Positions 23,101 to 36,500 of a stretch of 64,000 nt of DNA are shown in pieces; the stretch's first letter is position 1; the number at the start of each line of letters is the position of its first letter. The DNA lies in assembly GCA_032718475.1 (NCBI GenBank), contig JAUCBJ010007946.1, positions 1 through 64,000 on the forward strand. Reading direction: 5' to 3'. Both the position numbers and the translations under genes were made by a program. Under the pieces are notes generated by a model, which worked only from the letters and a program-made list of their open reading frames with translations, did no database searches and had not been told where the DNA came from. The DNA is from Nemertoderma westbladi. Its lineage: Eukaryota; Xenacoelomorpha; Nemertodermatida; Nemertodermatidae.

Positions 23101-26100
23101 AGGGGCAGCACAGACTGGTAGAGGGGCAGCACAGACTGGTAGAGGGGCAACACAGACTAGTAGAGAGGCAACACAGCCCAGACTGGTGGAGAGGCAGCAC
23201 AGACTGGTAGAGGGGCAACACAGACTGGTAGAGGGGCAACACAGACTGGTAGAGGGGCAGCACAGACTGGTAGAGGGGCAACACAGACTGGTAGAGAGGC
23301 AGCACAGACTGGTAGAGGGGCAGCACAGACTGGTAGAGAGGCAACACAGACTGGTAGAGGGGCAGCACAGACTGGTAGAGGGGCAGCACAGACTGGTAGA
23401 GCGGTAGAGGGGCAACACAGACTGGTAGAGGGGCAACACAGACTGGTAGAGGGGCAGCACAGACTGGTAGAGGGGCAACACAGACTGGTAGAGGGGCAGT
23501 ACAGACTGGTAGAGGGGCAGCACAGACTGGTAGAGGGGCAGCACAGACTGGTAGAGGGGCAACACAGACTGGTAGAGGGGCAGCACAGACTGGTAGAGGG
23601 GCAGCACAGACTGGTAGAGAGGCAACACAGACTGGTAGAGGGGCAACACAGACTGGTAGAGGGGCAACACAGACTGGTATAGGGGCAACACAGACTGGTA
23701 GAGGGGCAGCACAGACTGGTAGAGAGGTAGAGGGGCAACACAGACTGGTAGAGAGGCAGCACAGACTGGTAGAGCGGTAGAGGGGCAACACAGACTGGTA
23801 GAGGGGCAACACAGACTGGTAGAGGGGCAACACAGACTGGTAGAGAGGCAGCACAGACTGGTAGAGGGGCAGTACAGACTGGTAGAGGGGCAACACAGAC
23901 TGGTAGAGGGGCAACACAGACTGGTAGAGGGGCAACACAGACTGGTAGAGAGGCAGCACAGACTGGTAGAGCGGTAGAGGGGCAACACAGACTGGTAGAG
24001 AGGCAGCACAGACTGGTAGCACAGAATGGTAGAGGGGCAACACAGACTGGTAGAGAGGCAGCACAGACTGGTAGAGCGGTAGAGGGGCAACACAGACTGG
24101 TAGAGAGGCAGCACAGACTGGTAGAGCGGTAGAGGGGCAACACAGACTGGTAGAGGGGCAACACAGACTGGTAGAGGGGCAACACAGACTGGTAGAGAGG
24201 CAGCACAGACTGGTAGAGGGGCAGTACAGACTGGTAGAGGGGCAACACAGACTGGTAGAGGGGCAACACAGACTGGTAGAGGGGCAACACAGACTGGTAG
24301 AGAGGCAGCACAGACTGGTAGAGGGGCAACACCGACTGGTAGAGGGGCAACACAGACTGGTAGAGGGGCAGCACAGACTGGTAGAGGGGCAACACAGACT
24401 GGTAGAGAGGCAGCACAGACTGGTAGAGGGGCAGCACAGACTGGTAGAGAGGCAACACAGACTGGTAGAGGGGCAGCACAGACTGGTAGAGGGGCAGCAC
24501 AGACTGGTAGAGCGGTAGAGGGGCAACACAGACTGGTAGAGGGGCAACACAGACTGGTAGAGGGGCAGCACAGACTGGTAGAGGGGCAACACAGACTGGT
24601 AGAGGGGCAGTACAGACTGGTAGAGGGGCAGCACAGACTGGTAGAGGGGCAACACAGACTGGTAGAGGGGCAGCACAGACTGGTAGAGGGGCAGCACAGA
24701 CTGGTAGAGGGGCAACACAGACTGGTAGAGGGGCAGCACAGACTGGTAGAGGGGCAGTACAGACTGGTAGAGGGGCAGCACAGACTGGTAGAGGGGCAGC
24801 ACAGACTGGTAGAGGGGCAGCACAGACTGGTAGAGGGGCAGCACAGACTGGTAGAGGGGCAGCACAGACTGGTAGAGCGGTAGAGGGGCAGCACAGACTG
24901 GTAGAGGGGCAGCACAGACTGGTAGAGGGGCAGCACAGACTGGTAGAGGGGCAGCACAGACTGGTAGAGGGGCAGCACAGACTGGTAGAGGGGCAGCACA
25001 GACTGGTAGAGCGGTAGAGGGGCAGCACAGACTGGTAGAGGGGCAGCACAGACTGGTAGAGGGGCAGCACAGAATGGTAGAGGGGCAGCACAGACTGGTA
25101 GAGGGGCAGCACAGACTGGTAGAGCGGTAGAGGGGCAACACAGACTGGTAGAGGGGCAACACAGACTGGTAGAGGGGCAGCACAGACTGGTAGAGCGGTA
25201 GAGGGGCAACACAGACTGGTAGAGGGGCAACACAGACTGGTAGAGGGGCAGCACAGACTGGTAGAGGGGCAACACAGACTGGTAGAGGGGCAGTGCAAAC
25301 TGGTAGAAGGGCAGCTCTGAAGCACTGACTAGTAGAAGGGCAGTACCTACTGGTAGAGCGGTAGAGGGGCAACACAGACTGGTAGAGGGGCAGCACAGAC
25401 TGGTAGAGAGGCAGTACAGACTGGTAGAGGGGCAACACAGACTGGTAGAGGGGCAACACAGACTGGTAGAGGGGCAACACAGAATGGTAGAGGGGCAACA
25501 CAGACTGGTAGAGTGGCAGCACAGACTGGTAGAGGGGCAACACAGACTGGTAGAGGGGCAACACAGACTGGTAGAGGGGCAGCACAGAATGGTAGAGGGG
25601 CAGCACAGACTGGTAGAGGGGCAACACAGACTGGTAGAGGGGCAACACAGACTGGTAGAGGGGCAACACAGACTGGTAGAGGGGCAGCACAGACTGGTAG
25701 AGGGGCAGCACAGACTGGTAGAGCGGTAGAGAGGCAGTACAGACTGGTAGAGGGGCAACACAGACTGGTAGAGGGGCAGCACAGAATGGTAGAGGGGCAG
25801 CACAGACTGGTAGAGGGGCAGCACAGACTGGTAGAGCGGTAGAGGGGCAACACAGACTGGTAGAGGGGCAACACAGACTGGTAGAGGGGCAACACAGACT
25901 GGTAGAGAGGCAGTACAGACTGGTAGATGGGCAACACAGACTGGTAGAGGGGCAACACAGACTGGTATAGGGGCAACACAGACTGGTAGAGGGGCAGCAC
26001 AGACTGGTAGAGCGGTAGAGAGGCAGTACAGACTGGTAGAGGGGCAACACAGACTGGTAGAGCGGTAGAGGGGCAACACAGAATGGTAGAGGGGCAGCAC

Positions 26101-26361
26101 AGACTGGTAGAGCGGTAGAGGGGCAACACAGACTGGTAGAGGGGCAACACAGACTGGTAGAGGGGCAACACAGACTGGTAGAGAGGCAGTACAGACTGGT
26201 AGAGGGGCAACACAGACTGGTAGAGGGGCAACACAGACTGGTATAGGGGCAACACAGACTGGTAGAGGGGCAGCACAGACTGGTAGAGAGGCAGCCCAGA
26301 CTGGTAGAGGGGCAGCACAGAATGGTAGAGGGGCAGCACAGCCCAGACTGGTAGAGGGTAA
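17187..26361. repeat. 9.2-kb minisatellite array, 21-bp unit, ~430 copies
   Basis: The unit is CAGACTGGTAGAGGGGCAAC plus one A, with common variants (gcagcac, gcagtac, gaggc, gaagcac) and frequent 9-bp insertions giving GGTAGAGCGGTAGAGG. A diverged cassette beginning gtgcaaactggtagaagggc marks the array at 17237, 18626 and 25293. A block near 23.4 kb recurs near 24.5 kb, showing higher-order duplication. The unit length is a multiple of three and the minus strand lacks stops in several frames, so reading frames up to 1983 codons exist. Their low-complexity translations (LPLYQSV, CCPSTSL, PLPVCVA) are the same array in three frames and are not credible proteins. Confidence 0.97.
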
Positions 26362-26914
26362 GGTTCGATTCTAGGTGATTTCCATGTCATTGATAGTTTA
26401 TCAAATGCAGACCATGCCTTTCCCTTTCGTATGCGGAAAGAAGTCTTCAACAAATTTCCTACTCTTCTTAAACCCGCTACCTAGTTTTCAAAGCTTCACG
26501 TCAGCCTCGTGAGTGACGTTTGAGATATCAGAAATATCATGAAGAATGAAAAAAAAACTGTGTTATATACACCCCACAATAATAATTATAGTTTAGGTTT
26601 TGGTTAAGGGTCTATGATCTTTTCAAAACATGTTGTTTCATGAAGCATATGGCATGTAGGTAAAAATAATAAAAAATTATGTTATTGTCACTTAATGTTT
26701 GGAATTGTGACTCGTGTCCGGTGGATTGTTCCAAATTCAACATAATAGGTTGAATTTTTTTGCAGTTCGGCACTGTCTCCACAATTTTCTCAAACGACTG
26801 GATTCCAATGTATTCTAATGTTATGCATCTTATTGAATTGGTGTTCGATCCTGTGTATTAAATGCAATATTCTATTTGAAAAGACTAAACTGCATGCTAA
26901 TTATATTGCACTGG
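26362..26914. other. Non-coding spacer between two arrays
   Basis: AT-rich, no credible reading frame or RNA gene. The edge of the preceding array runs into GGTAAGGTTCGATTCTAGG, which contains a tRNA B-box-like GGTTCGATTC near 26360-26369. Confidence 0.45.
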
Positions 26915-29875
26915 GATCGTAAGCGGCTGGTTGGCTGCCTCCTGGGTGGACGTCGCTCATGACGTGAGTTCGGGTTCAGTAAGCGGCTGGTTGGCTGCCT
27001 CCTGGACGGACGTCGCTCCTGACGTGAGTTCGGGTTCAGTAAGCGGCTGGTTGGCTGCCTCCTGGGTGGACGTCGCTCATGACGTGAGTTCGGGTTCAGT
27101 AAGCGGCTGGTTGGCTGCCTCCTGGGTGGACGTCGCTCATGGAGTGAGTTCGGGTTCGATAAGCGGCTGGTTGGCTGCCTCCTGGGTGGACGTCGCTCAT
27201 GACGTGAGTTCGGGTTCAGTAAGCGGCTGGTTGGCTGCCTCCTGGGTGGACGTCGCTCATGGCGTGAGTTCGGGTTCGGTAAGCGGCTGGTTGGCTGCCT
27301 CCTGGGTGGACGTCGCTCATGGCGTGAGTTCGGGTTCGGTAAGCGGCTGGTTGGCTGCCTCCTGGGTGGACGTCGCTCATGGCGTGAGTTCGGGTTCGGT
27401 AAGGGGCTGGTTGGTTGCCTCCTGGGTGGACGTCGCTCATGACGTGAGTTCGGGTTCGGTAAGCGGCTGGTTGGCTGCCTCCTGGGTGGACGTCGCTTAT
27501 GGCGTGAGTTCGGGTTCGGTAAGGGGCTGGTTGGCTGCCCCCAAGGGTGGACGTCGCTCATGGCGTGAGTTAAGGGTTCGGTAAGGGGCTGGTTGACTGC
27601 CTCCTGGGTGGACGTCGCTCATGGCGTGAGTTCGGGTTCGGTAAGGGGCTGGTTGGCTGCCTCTTGGGTGGACGTCGCTCATGGCGTGAGTTCGGGTTCG
27701 GTAAGCGGCTGGTTGGCTGCCTCCTGGGTGGACGTCTCTCATGGCGTGAGTTCGGGTTTGGAAACCGGATGGTTGGCGGCCTCCTGGGTGGACGTCGCTC
27801 ATGGCGTGAGTTCGGCTTCGGTAAGGGGCTGGTGGGCTGCCTCCTGGGTGGACGTCGCTCATGGCGTGAGTTCGGGTTCGGTAAGGGGCTGGTGGGCTGC
27901 CTCCTGGGTGGACGTCGCTCATGACGTTAGTTCGGGTTTGGAAACCGGATGGTTGGCTGCCTCCTGGGTGGACGTCGCTCATGGCGTGAGTTCGGGTTCG
28001 GTAAGGAGCTGGTTGGCTGCCTCCTGGGTGGACGTCGCTCATGGCGTGAGTTCGGGTTCGGTAAGGAGCTGGTTGGCTGCCTCCTGGGTGGACGTCGCTC
28101 TTGGCGTGAGTCCGGGTTCGGTAAGGGGCTGGTTGGCTGCCTCCTGGATGGACGTCGCTCATGGCGTGAGTTCGGGTTCGGTAAGGGGCTGGTTGGCTGC
28201 CTCCTGGGTGGACGTCGCTCATGACGTGAGTTCGGGTTTGGAAACCGGATGGTTGGCTGCCTCCTGGGTGGACGTCGCTCATGGCGTGAGTTCGGGTTCG
28301 GTAAGGGGCTGGTTGGCTGCCTCCTGGGTGGACGTCGCTCATGGCGTGAGTTCGGCTTCGGTAAGGGGCTGGTGGGCTGCCTCCTGGGTGGACGTCGCTC
28401 ATGGCGTGAGTTCGGGTTCGGTAAGGGGCTGGTGGGCTGCCTCCTGGGTGGACGTCGCTCATGACGTTAGTTCGGGTTTGGAAACCGGATGGTTGGCTGC
28501 CTCCTGGGTGGACGTCGCTCATGGCGTGAGTTCGGGTTCGGTAAGGAGCTGGTTGGCTGCCTCCTGGGTGGACGTCGCTCATGGCGTGAGTTCGGGTTCG
28601 GTAAGGAGCTGGTTGGCTGCCTCCTGGGTGGACGTCGCTCTTGGCGTGAGTCCGGGTTCGGTAAGGGGCTGGTTGGCTGCCTCCTGGGTGGACGTCGCTC
28701 ATGGCGTGAGTTCGGGTTCGGTAAGGGGCTGGTTGGCTGCCTCCTGGATGGACGTCGCTCATGGCGTGAGTTCGGGTTCGGTAAGGGGCTGGTTGGCTGC
28801 CTCCTGGATGGACGTCGCTCATGGCGTGAGTTCGGGTTTGGTAAGGAGCTGGTTGGCTGCCTCCTGGGTGGACGTCGCTCATGACGTGAGTTCGGGTTTG
28901 GAAACCGGATGGTTGGCTGCCTCCTGGGTGGACGTCGCTCATGGCGTGAGTTCGGGTTCGGTAAGGAGCTGGTTGGCTGCCTCCTGGGTGGACGTCGCTC
29001 ATGACGTGAGTTCGGGTTTGGAAACCGGATGGTTGGCTGCCTCCTGGGTGGACGTCGCTCATGGCGTGAGTTCGGGTTCGGTAAGGAGCTGGTTGGCTGC
29101 CTCCTGGGTGGACGTCGCTCATGACGTGAGTTCGGGTTTGGAAACCGGATGGTTGGCTGCCTCCTGGGTGGACGTCGCTCATGGCGTGAGTTCGGGTTCG
29201 GTAAGGGGCTGGTTGGCTGCCTCCTGGGTGGACGTCGCTCATGGCGTGAGTTCGGGTTCGTTAAGCGGCTGGTTGGCTGCCTCCTGGGTGGACGTCGCTC
29301 ATGACGTGAGTTCGGGTTCGGTAAGCGGCTGGTTGGCTGCCTCCTGGGTGGACGTCGCTCATGACGTGAGTTCGGGTTTGGAAACCGGATGGTTGGCTGC
29401 CTCCTGGGTGGACGTCGCTCATGGCGTGAGTTCGGGTTCGGTAAGGGGCTGGTTGGCTGCCTCCTGGGTGGACGTCGCTCATGGCGTGAGTTCGGGTTCG
29501 GTAAGCGGCTGGTTGGCTGCCTCCTGGGTGGACGTCGCTCATGACGTGAGTTCGGGTTTGGAAACCGGATGGTTGGCTGCCTCCTGGGTGGACGTCGCTC
29601 ATGGCGTGAGTTCGGGTTCGGTAAGGGGCTGGTTGGCTGCCTCCTGGGTGGACGTCGCTCATGACGTGAGTTCGGGTTCGGTAAGCGACTGGTTGGCTGC
29701 CTCCTGGGTGGACGTCGCTCATGACGTGAGTTCGGGTTCGGTAAGCGGCTGGTTGGCTGCCTCCTGGGTGGACGTCGCTCATGACGTGAGTTCGGGTTTG
29801 GAAACCGGATGGTTGGCTGCCTCCTGGGTGGACGTCGCTCATGGCGTGAGTTCTGGGTCGGAAAGCGGTTGGTTT
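26915..29875. repeat. 60-bp minisatellite array, ~49 copies, upstream of the Cav2 start
   Basis: The unit reads GGTAAGGGGCTGGTTGGCTG, then CCTCCTGGGTGGACGTCGCT, then CATGGCGTGAGTTCGGGTTC. Variants alternate GGCGTGAG with GACGTGAG, and GGTAAGGGG with GGAAACCGGATGG. A 540-bp (nine-unit) block at 27781-28320 recurs at 28321-28860. Both strands stay open for hundreds of codons because 60 is a multiple of three. Each unit holds a GACGTC palindrome, and many hold TGACGTGA, a CRE-like sequence. Confidence 0.95.
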
Positions 29876-30235
29876 GCAAGTGATTGGGCCGGCTATCCCA
29901 TGTATGCTTATATATTAAGTATAAAGGGAATAACAATAAAATTACAAACCCATTACATTTGTTTATATCTGATTGAAAAGGAACTTAATTAATCAAATGT
30001 TGTATTTTAAATTTATCTTATTTGTTCATCGGTCTGTAAGTGATAGGCACATATTATTTTATATTGATTTTTATACTTATACTATAATATATGTATGTTA
30101 ATATTTCCCATTGGTCAAATGTTTGTTATATGGAAGGAATCCTGGAATATACATTATAATGTATGATAAAACGTAAATGCGCTCTTACCAAATCCAACTA
30201 CTATGGTTGTGGTTGTTGCATAGTCGACGACATTG

Positions 30236-30567
30236 ATGATGGTGTCCATGAGACCAGACGGAGATAAATCGACCAACCCATCGAACTCCATTCGCCTCCG
30301 TGGCATCAAGCAATCGAACTCGGTTAATGGAAATGGCGTCAACCATTCAAATCATTTCAATAGCCCGGGTCAACGTCAACCCCAACCTATACCGCCGCGT
30401 AGAAAGAAGAAAGAGTCGTGGTGGTGTCGAGTACAGAACTCAACGAAGAGATTTCTACAACCGGCGAACAATAGAGCCATTGCTGTGTTGATTTCCGATT
30501 ATTCGCTTTTCATTTTCAGTCCGAATAATTTTATACGAAAATGGTGCAAAAGATTTATAGAGTGGCC
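30236..30567 (+). CDS. Cav2: Cav2 exon 1: N-terminal cytoplasmic tail
   Basis: 110 codons plus CC. ATG triplets at 30236, 30239 and 30248 share the frame, and a TAG at 30221 closes it upstream. The tail is Asn/Ser-rich, has a basic patch (RRKKK near residue 57), then [13 protein letters not shown] and IEWP, the conserved lead-in to IS1. The exon ends at an AT-AC donor; no GT fits the phase. Confidence 0.9.
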
Positions 30568-33500
30568 ATATCCTTTACGAGCAATTTCTGTACATTTATA
30601 GCTGTACATTTGTTATTACTTCAAATCATTACATAAGACCGTAGGTATCATCCAGTCTACTCATTCAGTCTAATCTTAATTAGTTAATTTAAGCAGGGGT
30701 GGGGTGCCTTGAGTTTTGTCCCACGAACTACAAAAAAAAGTAAACAGTACGTTAGATTTTGATTTGATGGGCCTATGGCCCAAAACATATCACGATGTTT
30801 AAGGCCCTGGCCCTGTTTGGTTTATATCAAATTTCCTATTGTTTATGTAATTGGATGGGAAAACTCCAGTGAACTTTAGGGAACTAAAATGCTACAGTCA
30901 GTGCCACGATAACAATATCCAATAGAAATAGTAATTGTATAACACATTTACTCTTTGTTATGATATTTTCCTTAACCACTTTCTCACTCCTGTAGAATAT
31001 TTTATACTTTTGACAATCGCGGCAAACTGCGTGGTGTTGGCACTGGAGGTTCATTTGCCACTATCTGACTCAACTAAATTGGCAATTAAACTCGTAAGTA
31101 TAACATTATTATTATTATTTGATAAAGCATTTTCAATATTATGACTTTGGATTCATTCATATATCTATTTGACGCTTTCATGTTGAACAGAGCTGGATCG
31201 TTGCGGTGGTGTGACAATTATTACAAGAGTACAAAACCTTGGCCAAAGTTAAAAATTTATTACTGGTGTTTTTGGTTGAATTAGAGGTTTCATCTTATTA
31301 TAACTTTTATAGCAGATAATTGTATTGACAGATGGGAGGCCATGGGGAGTTAATTGCGGACAAACAAGGTAGCAGATAGTATTTCCAGGTCTATCTTTTA
31401 CCTGAGCCGCTAGCTGAATGGTTAGAGCGTCAGACTTCGCACCCGGAGATAATCTTCTGCACAACTAACTTGCAGAACAGAATCCATCAACTCTCCAGTG
31501 CCATAAATCGCTCTGATTTGTTTCCTTTTCAGGATAAGACTGAAAACATTTTCCTGGGTGTGTTTTGTGCTGAATGTTTTTTCAAGGTAGTGGCCCTGGG
31601 ATTTGTGCTTCACAAAGATGCTTATCTAAGGACAGCGTGGAATTTTCTAGATTTCATAGTTGTTGTTACTGGGTAAGTTCAATTAGCAGTACCGTGAATT
31701 GATCAATGTTTTTTTTTTTAATATTTAATTTTGAGCCACACATTCAATATATTTCGCCCATAATTGTTAGAATTAATTGCATCATTATAAATATATATTT
31801 TATGGGATATATTATTATTTATATTCGTATGTCATATAAGTAAAAACTTTTGAGATATAATTTAGCTAAAATCATTAAATATTATATAAAATAATAATAA
31901 GCATCATTTTTATTAAATTTTTTTTTTAAGTTAATAGTTAAAATTTGAACAAAGAAGACATTCGTGTTAAATATGTAAGGTAATATAATTAATACGCTAA
32001 AATACCTGTCGAACTCCCCTAAACTATTGGTTTATCGCGCTACACATTGTGTAATCTGACGCAAGGCTGGAACCATCCCACTCCACTGTATGCTTACAGA
32101 TTATAATTTCTTACACCTTCGTAACTATTAATTGTTGAAAAATTAACTATTATTAATTAATAGTTCATTCTTAGTATTAAGGAGCCGCGCGGTTTTGCAC
32201 TATCATTCCGCAGCGCATGAAACATCTACAAATAATCCGTCAATTTAATGAAATACTGTGCCAGTTTAAATAATAATAATATGCTAATTTGCGCAAGTTG
32301 AATATTTAAACAGGCGAATTTTTTAACCAAACTTAATTTATATTTAATTTAATATTTTGCGATGTTGAATATACTCCTGTTTAACTGTTGACATATTAAA
32401 CACTTATTATATTGATTAATTTTTTTGTAGAATAATCAGTGTTACTGTCAATACACAACAATCTGCTGGTCTAATCCAATCGATGAGAGCTGTGAGGGTC
32501 CTTAGACCGCTAAAGTTGGTATCAGGAATCCCCAGTAAGTTGTAAAAATTATGATTCCACATTAAATTCAGATCAGACTCCTAATATATTGTAATGATCT
32601 TAATGATTGTTACTCGAACTACAGTGAAATTGTTTAACACCAAATCGTTCCTGGTTTGGTTGCATTCATTACACAAAGGTTTTGCGTTTTTTCATTATTT
32701 TGGTAGCACGAACGTAGTCCCAATCGCACATTTTCAAAGGCGAACTTAGTTCCAATTGAAACGAATTTAGTTCCAAAATAAATTTTCCAAAGCGAACTTT
32801 GTTCCAATCGAGGCGAACTTAGTTCCAATCCCAGAATATCAAAACGAATTTAGTTCCAATGCTTGCGAATTTAGTTCCAATGGATACGAACTTAGTTCCA
32901 CTGGATGCGAACTTAGTTCCAATGGAAGCGAATTTAGTTCCAATGGGTACGAACTTAGTTCCAATGATTCAATCGTGGGGATAGCCACGTAGGAGGCGAA
33001 GCCTATTGTGTATTGCCACTATTTGGGGTGGGTCAGGGTCAACAATAATTGTAAATAATTGTAAAACCTTTCTGTCATTTTTAAAAAACGAATTATTATT
33101 AATGAATTAAATGTATAATTACACATTTTGAAATATATATTAATCACGAGTATACTGATACTGACTGACTGAGTCTGTAGTATTATATACTCAAGTCATG
33201 CACATTGTGCCATCTTCACACCAAATACAATATTTACCAGTTGTTTCGGTTTAGGTGGATGGGCGTTGATTGGGTTAGGAGGTTGGGCGTAGTTTGGGTT
33301 AAGAGCCCTTGGGCGTTGTTTTTTACAATGAATATCATTTTAAATGATTAAATATAATGAACTTAATTGAATTGTTTTGGTTAGGAGGTTGGGCGTTATG
33401 GGTTAGTTATTTACAATTATTATTTAACCATCCACCTAATAGTGTCATTAAACAGATTCTTCGCCAACTACGTGGCTCGCCCCACACCTTAAACATTGGA

Positions 33501-36500
33501 ACTAAGTTCGCATCCATTGGAACTAAGTGGCGGCATTGGAACTAAGTTCGTTTTCGTTTTTCTCTAGTTATTGGAACTAAGTTCGCCTAAATTGGACCTA
33601 AATTCGCCAAAATTGGAACTAAATTCGTTTCCATTGGAACTAAATTCGCATGAGGCTTAAATTGGAACTAAGTACGGGGAATCATTACTTTCAGGTCTTC
33701 AGGTTGTTTTTATTTATTTTCAGGTCTTCAGGTTGTTTTTATTTATTTTCAGGTCTTCAGGTTGTTTTTATTTATTTTCAGGTCTTCAGGTTGTTTTTAT
33801 TTATTTTCAGGTCTTCAGGTTGTTTTTATTTATTTTCAGGTCTTCAGGTTGTTTTTATTTATTTTCAGGTCTTCAGGTTGTTTTTATTTATTTTCAGGTC
33901 TCCAAGTTGTTCTTAAGTCTATCTTATGTGCCTTAGCTCCACTATTACAGATCGCCTTGCTGCTTCTTTTCGTTATTTTTATATTTGCTATCATGGGAAT
34001 GGAATTGTTTATGCCATATTTTCATAATGCTTGCTACAATAATCAAACAAGTGAGTCATTTAAAAACATTATGATCACAAATACGAATATGAAAAGGGTG
34101 AATGTAGTGGGGTTGGATTTCGTTGGATGCGTTGTAAATTAATATGATCGCACCAATAACTCCATCCTACGCATTGATATTATATTCTCTCCAGAATTCA
34201 TATTATTAATCCAATTGTACTTAGAAGTAATGCAAGTATATATAAATACAAAGTGGGAAACACATTCAATCAATATTGCCAATATTATTTTGGTGGAATA
34301 ATACCTTTTATCTGTGTCAAAGATGCATTGTGTAGTATATTTTTCACAACTTGCTAATGATTTATATTATTATAAAGGTGCGATAGTGGACAATCCGCAA
34401 ATATGTTCTCCCAAAGAAGACGCTTATATTGTAACTAGTACAGGCGAACCATACTATTGTCCCCAGGGAGACACATGTCATGAAGGTCACTCTGGTACCA
34501 CTTTCTATTGGGAGGGTCCCAATTACGGTATCACCAACTTTGATAACATATTCTACTCCTGTATTACTGTATTCCAATGTATAACTATGGAGGGATGGAC
34601 TGATGTGCTTTACAATGTTAGTTTCAAAACAAAATGTTATATATATTGTGTAAAATATTAAACGTGATTTGAAAGTTAAACAAAGTAAGAAATACATATG
34701 TAAAAGAGATCCACCTATTGTATATATACATAAACAAAATGGTCCACCGTTATACTATATCGTATATATATATATACATAACTTATATCGTATATACCTT
34801 TATAGTATAACAATACATAAACATAGCAGATGCACGACAATTTAGTCCCAGACAATTTGGCCCCGTATTCTTTCAAAAACATAACATATATTCTCATACA
34901 CACCCAAAACATATACGCATAAAAGGTCTAAATATATGGTATCTCAATTAGCAATATTGTCATATATTTTTAGGTAAATGGTTATATGCACCTCTTCTAT
35001 GGAGTGATATTCTTTCTACCCTTGATCCTGATTGGCTCATTTTTTATGCTGAATCTAGTACTGGGAGTACTTAGTGGGTTAGTGCTTGTAGTATACAATC
35101 CTTTAAATGTACTCCTTTGAATTAGTGCTTTTTTCACTATAGTTCTTATTTAAATAATAGATAGGTACTTAGTAGGTGTTGGTGAAATGACAACTTTTAT
35201 GCTATTTCATTATTTCCAAGGGTAACAGTGAACAGTCCTAGATAATGATAAATATGATTAATTTTGTCAAGGCCTAAAGCCCTTCCACCAATCTCTAATT
35301 AATTTATAGGATTACTAGTTTCGATACCTACACGAATATCTATGTATGTAAATTAAATTATGTAGTAAACATATTTGACATATTTGCTATCGGTCTTCTG
35401 ATGGTCTACTTCAAATGTGTTTCAACTTCTTATATATTTATACCAGAGAGTTGTCGTAGAATGAGCTTTTAAGTACAGGATTATTGCTGCTGCAGTTACA
35501 GTGTCAAGAAAACTCGGAAATTGTTTCTGGAGAGTTATGCTCGATTTTCACAGTGGCAGTGCAGTTAAGCAGTGCAAACAGATGATGCATATATTAATCT
35601 GCATCATATGGTTGTCGTTAAACCTACATAGCATCCTGATGTATGCGCCATCAAATGATCTGGTTTCCTCTCAGTCAAGTCCCCCCAACATTGGCTTCCA
35701 TGCAATGCAATTTGATCTACTACAGTAGATCAAATTGCAGTAGTAGATCAAACTACAGTTAGGGATAAGTTATGTTTAAAGAACGGAATAGGAATATTGT
35801 TTGCTAACGGATACTGTAGACGGACATCCCGGGGTTCGAAGGTCTAATAAGTCGAGCCGTTCTAAATGCGGTCTCAACTACCGGTCTCAATTTAATCGGT
35901 AGTCTTCCTTCTAAGGTCCGCCAACCACTGCTAATCCCCCGCGAACAGCGGAAGAATCGAATAATCTTCCTATTCTCGGGCGTACAGCTGTTGCTAACTG
36001 TGGCAAATGTGTAACCTCACCAGGGCTACTCTCTCCAGAAGGGGATATTTATTACTAAGTAGTGAAGCCTTATCATCAGTTGTCAGTAGTTCAGGGTGCG
36101 CACTGGGGCGCGGGCTAATTTAATTTTATAATTTTATCCGAAAATATCTAATAATTCTGAATACCGAATGTGCTAAACCTGGGTCAAACAGTTTTCAATA
36201 GGACCGGATTACCTAGCGTTTCGAGTGCCAACCTATATCTATATACTGCAACTGTTATATCAACTGATCAAAATAACTGAATGAATAACGTTCTAGCTAA
36301 TATTTTGTCCGCAAAATATAGTACTGACAGGTTTTATTTCAATCTCTTAACTTATGGAAAAGTGAAATCCTGGTATTCTTCACATGGGCGAATAATTACG
36401 CCTAATATCGCTACCCTTTTTATACTAAATTTTGGCTGAAACTAAAATTTATTGGATAACTAAATTTTGGTTATAAGCGAATATAGAAACTAAACTTAAG

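Noticed and set aside
17202-23153. 1983-codon and similar long minus-strand frames in the 9.2-kb array
   Set aside because: All three frames and parts of the other strand are open because the 21-bp unit is a multiple of three and lacks stops. Translations are one repeat read in three frames, with no start context or unique flanks.
10567-26361. CRISPR-like arrays
   Set aside because: Units are contiguous with no unique spacers, and the genome is an animal's.
27593-29992. 799-codon plus-strand and 581-codon minus-strand frames in the 60-bp array
   Set aside because: Open on both strands by the same arithmetic; no unique sequence or splice context supports a protein.
30510-30518. tttcattttcag inside exon 1 as a splice acceptor
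   Set aside because: Reading through gives [13 protein letters not shown], the conserved Cav sequence; splicing here would remove it.
30992-30995. GTAG before AATATTTT as a normal acceptor for Cav2 exon 2
   Set aside because: No GT donor in exon 1 gives a compatible phase, and the family residues PPxEY would be lost. The AT-AC pair fits in sequence, branch site and phase.
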